A DNA stretch of 64,000 nucleotides from Microbacterium sp. cf332 (lineage in GTDB: Bacteria; Actinomycetota; Actinomycetes; Actinomycetales; Microbacteriaceae): contig NZ_FNKN01000001.1 in NCBI RefSeq assembly GCF_900102175.1, positions 62,001 through 126,000 of the forward strand, read 5' to 3'. How positions within the stretch are numbered: position 1 is the stretch's first letter; each line of letters begins with the position of its first letter. Both the position numbers and the translations under genes were made by a program. Shown piece after piece: positions 59,321-64,000 of this stretch. The notes under the pieces are model-generated. The model did no database searches. It saw nothing but the letters and a program-made list of their open reading frames with translations, and had not been told where the DNA came from.

Positions 59321-59562
59321 CACTCGTCGTCCGCGCGGGTCGCGCGTGCCTCGTCGAGTCGGCGCTTGGCGCCGAGCAGCCACTCCTCGCACCGCGAGGC
59401 GAGCTGTTCGCCGCGCGTCCACAGCGCGAGGGACTGCTCGAGGGTCGGAGCGCCCTGCTCGAGCTCTGCGACGACCCGAACGAGCTCGTCACGCGCCTGC
59501 TCGAAGCTGAGGGTCTCGACGTCGGCGGTGAGCCCTTCGGCCGGCGGAGTCATGTCTGCCAT
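59320..59562 (-). CDS. xseB: Exodeoxyribonuclease VII small subunit
   Basis: An 80-residue helical protein of the usual size. [45 protein letters not shown] is the conserved helical hairpin that binds the XseA tail. Start ATG 59562 lies one base after the xseA stop; a second in-frame ATG three codons later is less likely. It works with XseA to degrade single-stranded DNA. Confidence 0.94.
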   Translation of the reverse strand: MADMTPPAEGLTADVETLSFEQARDELVRVVAELEQGAPTLEQSLALWTRGEQLASRCEEWLLGAKRRLDEARATRADDE

Positions 59563-59563
59563 T

Positions 59564-60874
59564 CTAGGACGCCTCCGTCGGCGAGCCCGCGCCGCCGATC
59601 TCGTCGGCGGACTCGACCAGTTCGCCCTCCGACCGCGTGGCGAATGCTCCCCGGCCGACCGTCACGACGACGCGTGCTCCGTCCGGAGCCTGCGACGCGT
59701 CCCGGACGATGACGCCCTCGTCGAGATGCGCGATCGCGTAGCCGCGGTCGAGGGTCGCACCCGGCGAGAGCGCACGCAGGGTGGAGCGCAGGCGGGCGAC
59801 GTCGTGACCCGCGGCATCCATGCGGCGCCCCACGACGTCGCGACCCCGCGCGGTGAGGACGTGCAGCTCGTGAGCCCGCGTCGTCATGAGCGACTCGGGA
59901 TCGCGCAGCACCGGCCGCGATCGCAGCTGCTCGAGCTGCGCGAGGTCGTGCGAGACCCGTTGCGTGAGGCGTGTGCGCGAGCGACTGCGCAGCTGTTCGA
60001 CGAGCGCGCGCTGCTCGGCGACGTCGGGGACGACGCGCTTCGCGGCGTCCGTGGGCGTCGAGGCGCGCAGGTCGGCGACGTCGTCGAGGAGCGGGTGGTC
60101 GTTCTCGTGCCCGATCGCCGAGACGACCGGCGTCGTCGCGGCAGCGACCGCGCGGAGCAGGCGTTCGTCGCTGAAGCCGAGCAGGGTCTGCGGGTCGCCG
60201 CCGCCTCGGGCGATGACGATGACGTCGACGGCGGGATCGGCGTCGAGGGCGCGCAGGGCCGCGATCGTCTCGGGTACGCACCGGTCGCCCTGCACGGCCG
60301 CGTGCACCGTGCGGAACGCGACGTGAGGCCAGCGGAGCTCGGCGTTGCGGTGCACATCGCGCTCGGCATCGCTCCGCTCGCCGGTGATGAGCCCGATCGT
60401 GTGGGGGAGGAAGGGGAGAGGCTTCTTCCGCGAGACGTCGAAGAGTCCCTCGGACCGCAGCTGAGCGCGGAGCCGTTCGAGCTGCACGAGCTGGTCGCCG
60501 AGACCGGTCGGGCGCATGGCCGACACCGTGAACGAGAAGTCGCCGGACTTCACGAAGTAGTCGCTCTTGACGCACGCGACCACGCGGTCGCCGACGCGGG
60601 GGCTCGAGCCCAGTCGCTGCAGTGTGCTCGACCAGAGCCGGAACGAGAGTGCGGCGTCGGCCTCGGCGTCCTTCAGCCGGCCGAACACATGCCCGCCCCG
60701 CAGGTTCCACGAGGTGATCTCGCCTTCGACCCAGACCGCGTTCCACCGCTGCACGAAGTCGCGGATGGTCTCGTTGAGACGCGAGATCGACGTGGGCGTC
60801 TGCGGGGAGGAGTCACGGGGGTGCACCGCATCGGGGGGCGGCGTCTGGTCGGGCGCGGACTCGAACGACGGCAT
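59564..60874 (-). CDS. xseA: Exodeoxyribonuclease VII large subunit
   Basis: A 436-residue subunit: N-terminal OB-fold (about 30-125, [23 protein letters not shown]), catalytic domain with [11 protein letters not shown] and [13 protein letters not shown], then a long helical arm and the C-terminal region [13 protein letters not shown] 60874 has GAGGAG at good distance; the longer frame upstream would overlap the ispH promoter. First gene of a leftward run, divergent from ispH. Confidence 0.94.
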   Translation of the reverse strand: MPSFESAPDQTPPPDAVHPRDSSPQTPTSISRLNETIRDFVQRWNAVWVEGEITSWNLRGGHVFGRLKDAEADAALSFRLWSSTLQRLGSSPRVGDRVVACVKSDYFVKSGDFSFTVSAMRPTGLGDQLVQLERLRAQLRSEGLFDVSRKKPLPFLPHTIGLITGERSDAERDVHRNAELRWPHVAFRTVHAAVQGDRCVPETIAALRALDADPAVDVIVIARGGGDPQTLLGFSDERLLRAVAAATTPVVSAIGHENDHPLLDDVADLRASTPTDAAKRVVPDVAEQRALVEQLRSRSRTRLTQRVSHDLAQLEQLRSRPVLRDPESLMTTRAHELHVLTARGRDVVGRRMDAAGHDVARLRSTLRALSPGATLDRGYAIAHLDEGVIVRDASQAPDGARVVVTVGRGAFATRSEGELVESADEIGGAGSPTEAS

Positions 60875-60920
60875 GGGGCTCCTCACGGCCGCTTCCGAGC
60901 AGCCGACGGGATGGGCCTCG

Positions 60921-60926
60921 TAGAAT
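60921..60926 (+). promoter_or_regulatory. -10 box of leaderless ispH
   Basis: TAGAAT, six bases (CGAGGG), then GTG at 60933. The purines are too close to act as a normal ribosome site. Confidence 0.6.
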
Positions 60927-60932
60927 CGAGGG

Positions 60933-61994
60933 GTGACCACTCCCGCCGTCCGGCTGCCCGTTCCCCGCGTGCCGGGGCGTCACGGCCGTCTCCAGGATAT
61001 CCCTGTGGGCGCCGCCAAGCGGGTGCTCCTGGCTGCGCCGCGGGGATACTGCGCCGGGGTCGACCGTGCGGTCGTGGCGGTCGAGAAAGCGCTCGAGCGC
61101 TTCGGCGCCCCCGTCTACGTGCGGAAGCAGATCGTGCACAACATCCACGTCGTCCGCGAGCTCGAGGAGCGTGGCGCCGTCTTCGTCGACGAGGTCGACG
61201 CCGTGCCCGAGGGAGCCCACGTCGTCTTCAGCGCGCACGGCGTCTCGCCGGCGGTCGTGTCCGCGGCATCCGATCGCGGCCTCCAGGCCATCGACGCGAC
61301 CTGCCCCCTCGTCACGAAGGTGCACCGCGAGGCCGTCCGCTTCGCCCGCGACGAGCGCGAGATCCTGCTCATCGGACACGAGGGGCACGAGGAGGTCGAG
61401 GGGACTGCCGGCGAGGCACCCGATCACATCACGATCGTGACCTCGCCCGAGCACGCCGACACCGTGGAGGTGCGAGATCCGGCGCGCGTCGTCTGGCTCT
61501 CGCAGACGACGCTCTCGGTCGACGAGACCATGGAGACCGTCCGGCGCCTGCGGGTGCGGTTCCCCGACCTGCAGGACCCGCCCTCCGACGACATCTGCTA
61601 CGCGACGCAGAACCGGCAGGTGGCCATCAAGAAGATCGCCGCCGAGACCGACCTCGTCATCGTCGTCGGCTCGGCGAACTCGTCGAACAGCGTGCGACTC
61701 GTCGAGGTCGCCCTCGAGTACGGGGCGCGTGCTGCGTACCGCGTCGACTATGCAGACGAGATCCGTCAGGAATGGCTCGACGGCGTCCGCACCGTCGGCG
61801 TCACGAGCGGCGCATCCGTGCCCGAGGTCCTCGTGCAGCAGGTGCTCGCGAGCCTCGCCGACGCGGGATACGCCGATGTCGACGAGGTCCGCACCGCCGA
61901 GGAGGATCTGATGTTCTCGCTTCCGAAGGAGCTGCGCACCGATTCCGCGGGCGTGCAGGATGCGCGCGCGCGTGGCGGACGGGGTCGTTCGTGA
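60933..61994 (+). CDS. ispH: 4-hydroxy-3-methylbut-2-enyl diphosphate reductase
   Basis: A 353-residue iron-sulfur enzyme, last step of the MEP isoprenoid pathway (HMBPP to IPP and DMAPP). Three cluster Cys: Cys40 ([10 protein letters not shown]), Cys124 ([10 protein letters not shown]) and Cys222 ([11 protein letters not shown]); also VFSAHGVSP and GSANSSNS. A short Pro/Arg N-terminus and an Arg/Gly tail flank the domain. Leaderless GTG. Overlaps the next gene by 4 bp (GTGA). The product feeds uppS, encoded 7.6 kb away. Confidence 0.96.
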   Translation: MTTPAVRLPVPRVPGRHGRLQDIPVGAAKRVLLAAPRGYCAGVDRAVVAVEKALERFGAPVYVRKQIVHNIHVVRELEERGAVFVDEVDAVPEGAHVVFSAHGVSPAVVSAASDRGLQAIDATCPLVTKVHREAVRFARDEREILLIGHEGHEEVEGTAGEAPDHITIVTSPEHADTVEVRDPARVVWLSQTTLSVDETMETVRRLRVRFPDLQDPPSDDICYATQNRQVAIKKIAAETDLVIVVGSANSSNSVRLVEVALEYGARAAYRVDYADEIRQEWLDGVRTVGVTSGASVPEVLVQQVLASLADAGYADVDEVRTAEEDLMFSLPKELRTDSAGVQDARARGGRGRS

Positions 61995-62572
61995 GCGATT
62001 CCGAGCGGCCCCGGCCGCAGTACGGCGAGTACGCGACTCCCGAGGAGCAGCGCGCGCGGATCGCAGCCCTCGGCGGTTCCGCGCCGCATCCGGACGTCGC
62101 GGATCCCGCCCTCGTCGCGCACCCGGTCGCGCCGTCGCCGACGCACGAGCCGTCGCGTGGCCCGCTTCCCTCGCCGCGCCCCACCACCGCAGCCGCCCGC
62201 CCGACGCGCCTCGCCGATCGCGTCATCACGGTCGCGCTCCTGGCGTACGGTCTCGTGACCGTGCTCGGCGCGATCCCGCAGCTCGTCGACTTCGCGGGCT
62301 TCGCGCAGACGTGGATGGACATGGCGGGGATCGATGCGAGCCTCGCCGACCCCGCGGGCGGGCGGGCGTGGGGCATCGCCGCCGCCGTCGTCTACGGCCT
62401 CGGCTGGCTGCTGACGGCCGTGTTCTCGTGGTGGTCGCTGTCGCTGCGCCGCCTCTCGTGGTGGATCCCGCTCGTGGGCGCGATCGTCACGTTCATCATC
62501 GTCAGCATGCTGCTGGCCGCGCCGCTGCTCTCCGACCCCGGCGTGCTCGACGGCCTATCGCGCATGGGCTGA
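61991..62572 (+). CDS. DUF6264-like membrane protein
   Basis: A 193-residue protein. Polar N-terminal third with [23 protein letters not shown] and Pro-rich stretch, then three to four membrane helices (about 78-100, 128-150, 155-178). The N-terminal motif resembles DUF6264 proteins of Microbacteriaceae; family name from memory. Function unknown. GTG 61991 overlaps the ispH stop, so the two are translationally coupled. Confidence 0.75.
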   Translation: MSDSERPRPQYGEYATPEEQRARIAALGGSAPHPDVADPALVAHPVAPSPTHEPSRGPLPSPRPTTAAARPTRLADRVITVALLAYGLVTVLGAIPQLVDFAGFAQTWMDMAGIDASLADPAGGRAWGIAAAVVYGLGWLLTAVFSWWSLSLRRLSWWIPLVGAIVTFIIVSMLLAAPLLSDPGVLDGLSRMG

Positions 62573-62601
62573 GCGGGCCCCGGCATTCGCCGCCCCAGCG
62601 C

Positions 62602-62639
62602 AGAACGGCGCCCCGCGTCGAATCGCGGGGCGCCGTTCT
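62602..62639. terminator. Bidirectional terminator between the ispH operon and fba
   Basis: A perfect 16-bp stem (62602-62617, 62624-62639) with a 6-nt loop in the 80-bp convergent gap; on the minus strand it follows the fba stop by 13 bp. Confidence 0.85.
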
Positions 62640-62652
62640 CGGTAGCTGTGGG

Positions 62653-63681
<1,029 letters not shown>

Positions 63682-63846
63682 GAAAGCTCCTCATGTCGGC
63701 GGTGTTACCGAGCCCACTTTATCGAAGGCGGCCGGTACGGTCAGCGGAACGACCGGGGAAACGACGCAGACGCCCGAATCGTAAGAATCGCGAATCCTTC
63801 GTCGCGGCGCGGCTGAAAACGGCCGGCGTTCGTTCGGTGCCCACCT

Positions 63847-63852
63847 ATGCTG
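63847..63852 (+). promoter_or_regulatory. -10 box of leaderless glpX
   Basis: TATGCT, seven bases, then ATG at 63860. Confidence 0.55.
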
Positions 63853-63859
63853 TGGCCCA

Positions 63860-64000
63860 TGGTGAGTTTGACCGCCGACATGAGTCCGCTGCATCCCGAT
63901 CGAAACCTCGCGCTCGAGCTCGTGCGCGCGACCGAGGCGGCCGCGATCCGCTCGGTGCCGTTCATCGGCCGCGGCAAGAAGGAGCTCGCCGACGGTGCCG
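63860..64000 (+). CDS. glpX: Class II fructose-1,6-bisphosphatase, N-terminal fragment
   Basis: The gene runs off the end of the window; 47 codons are visible. [19 protein letters not shown] followed by GRGKKELAD is the conserved GlpX N-terminus. It hydrolyses fructose 1,6-bisphosphate in gluconeogenesis. The eight residues before HPDRN are an extension typical of actinobacterial members. Leaderless start. In mycobacteria glpX lies next to fumarase; here it is separated from fumC by about 6 kb. Confidence 0.9.

Noticed and set aside
59366-62572. A 1068-codon plus-strand frame over xseA, xseB and ispH
   Set aside because: Only its last part from 61991 is a believable gene; the rest is antisense or out of frame to well-supported genes.

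Overview
The window is high-GC DNA with short gaps, many ATGA/GTGA gene overlaps, and many start codons directly downstream of a TANNNT -10 box. Its gene content is that of an actinobacterium, most likely Microbacteriaceae and probably Microbacterium or a close relative. Family-level placement is inferred from protein content, not computed. I see no prophage, insertion sequence, CRISPR array, rRNA or secondary-metabolite cluster.

Much of the housekeeping content and part of its order match, from memory, the Mycobacterium tuberculosis segment around Rv1014-Rv1110: glmU, prs, rplY, pth, mfd, mazG, eno, divIC, DUF501, greA, DUF4307, hemolysin III, a Z-prenyl synthase, phoH2, fumarase, DUF4245, xseB/xseA, ispH and glpX. 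Lineage-specific blocks interrupt this backbone.

Layout. 1-1207: end of an osmoprotectant ABC transporter (permease and lipoprotein receptor). 1317-6408: an ABC-F ATPase and a MarR regulator on the minus strand, then tRNA-Gln, glmU and prs. 6852-12564: a P-type cation ATPase and a three-gene flavin electron-transfer set (FMN-binding lipoprotein, ApbE flavin transferase, RnfD/NqrB-like membrane domain fused to a flavodoxin-reductase domain). 12623-18044: a DUF222-HNH protein, an OmpR-type two-component operon with a coupled small gene, and divergent corA. 18122-27054: a sugar-acid locus (gnd, KDPG aldolase, FGGY kinase, 2-hydroxyacid dehydrogenase, GntR regulator, GntP permease, gluconate 5-dehydrogenase-like SDR, idonate dehydrogenase-like MDR). 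27126-32412: a 40-residue membrane protein, rplY, pth and mfd. 32451-36647: an APC permease and PEP carboxylase. 36763-45633: mazG, hisS, an SGNH-hydrolase/O-methyltransferase fusion, eno, divIC, DUF501, a subtilase and type II NADH dehydrogenase. 45798-50362: a UAA-anticodon tRNA, a divergent EamA/MarR pair, lemA, an AI-2E-type permease and threonine dehydratase. 50439-54869: greA, DUF4307, two small or membrane genes, uppS and phoH. 54927-60874 on the minus strand: xseA, xseB, DUF4245, carbonic anhydrase, fumC, histidine kinase, response regulator. 60933-64000: ispH, a DUF6264-like gene, class II aldolase and the start of glpX.

The most interesting signals are: (1) two copies of a 78-bp imperfect-palindrome repeat, one intergenic and one inserted in frame inside mazG; (2) the compact flavinyl-transfer electron module; (3) phased operators at three regulator genes (CATAGC triple repeat, GntR direct repeats 22 bp apart, MarR palindromes 21 bp apart over leaderless starts); (4) at least 14 start codons 6-7 nt after a -10 box; (5) the hydrolase-methyltransferase fusion; (6) a short class-I-shaped tRNA with a UAA anticodon whose gene is overlapped by the antisense end of a transporter gene.
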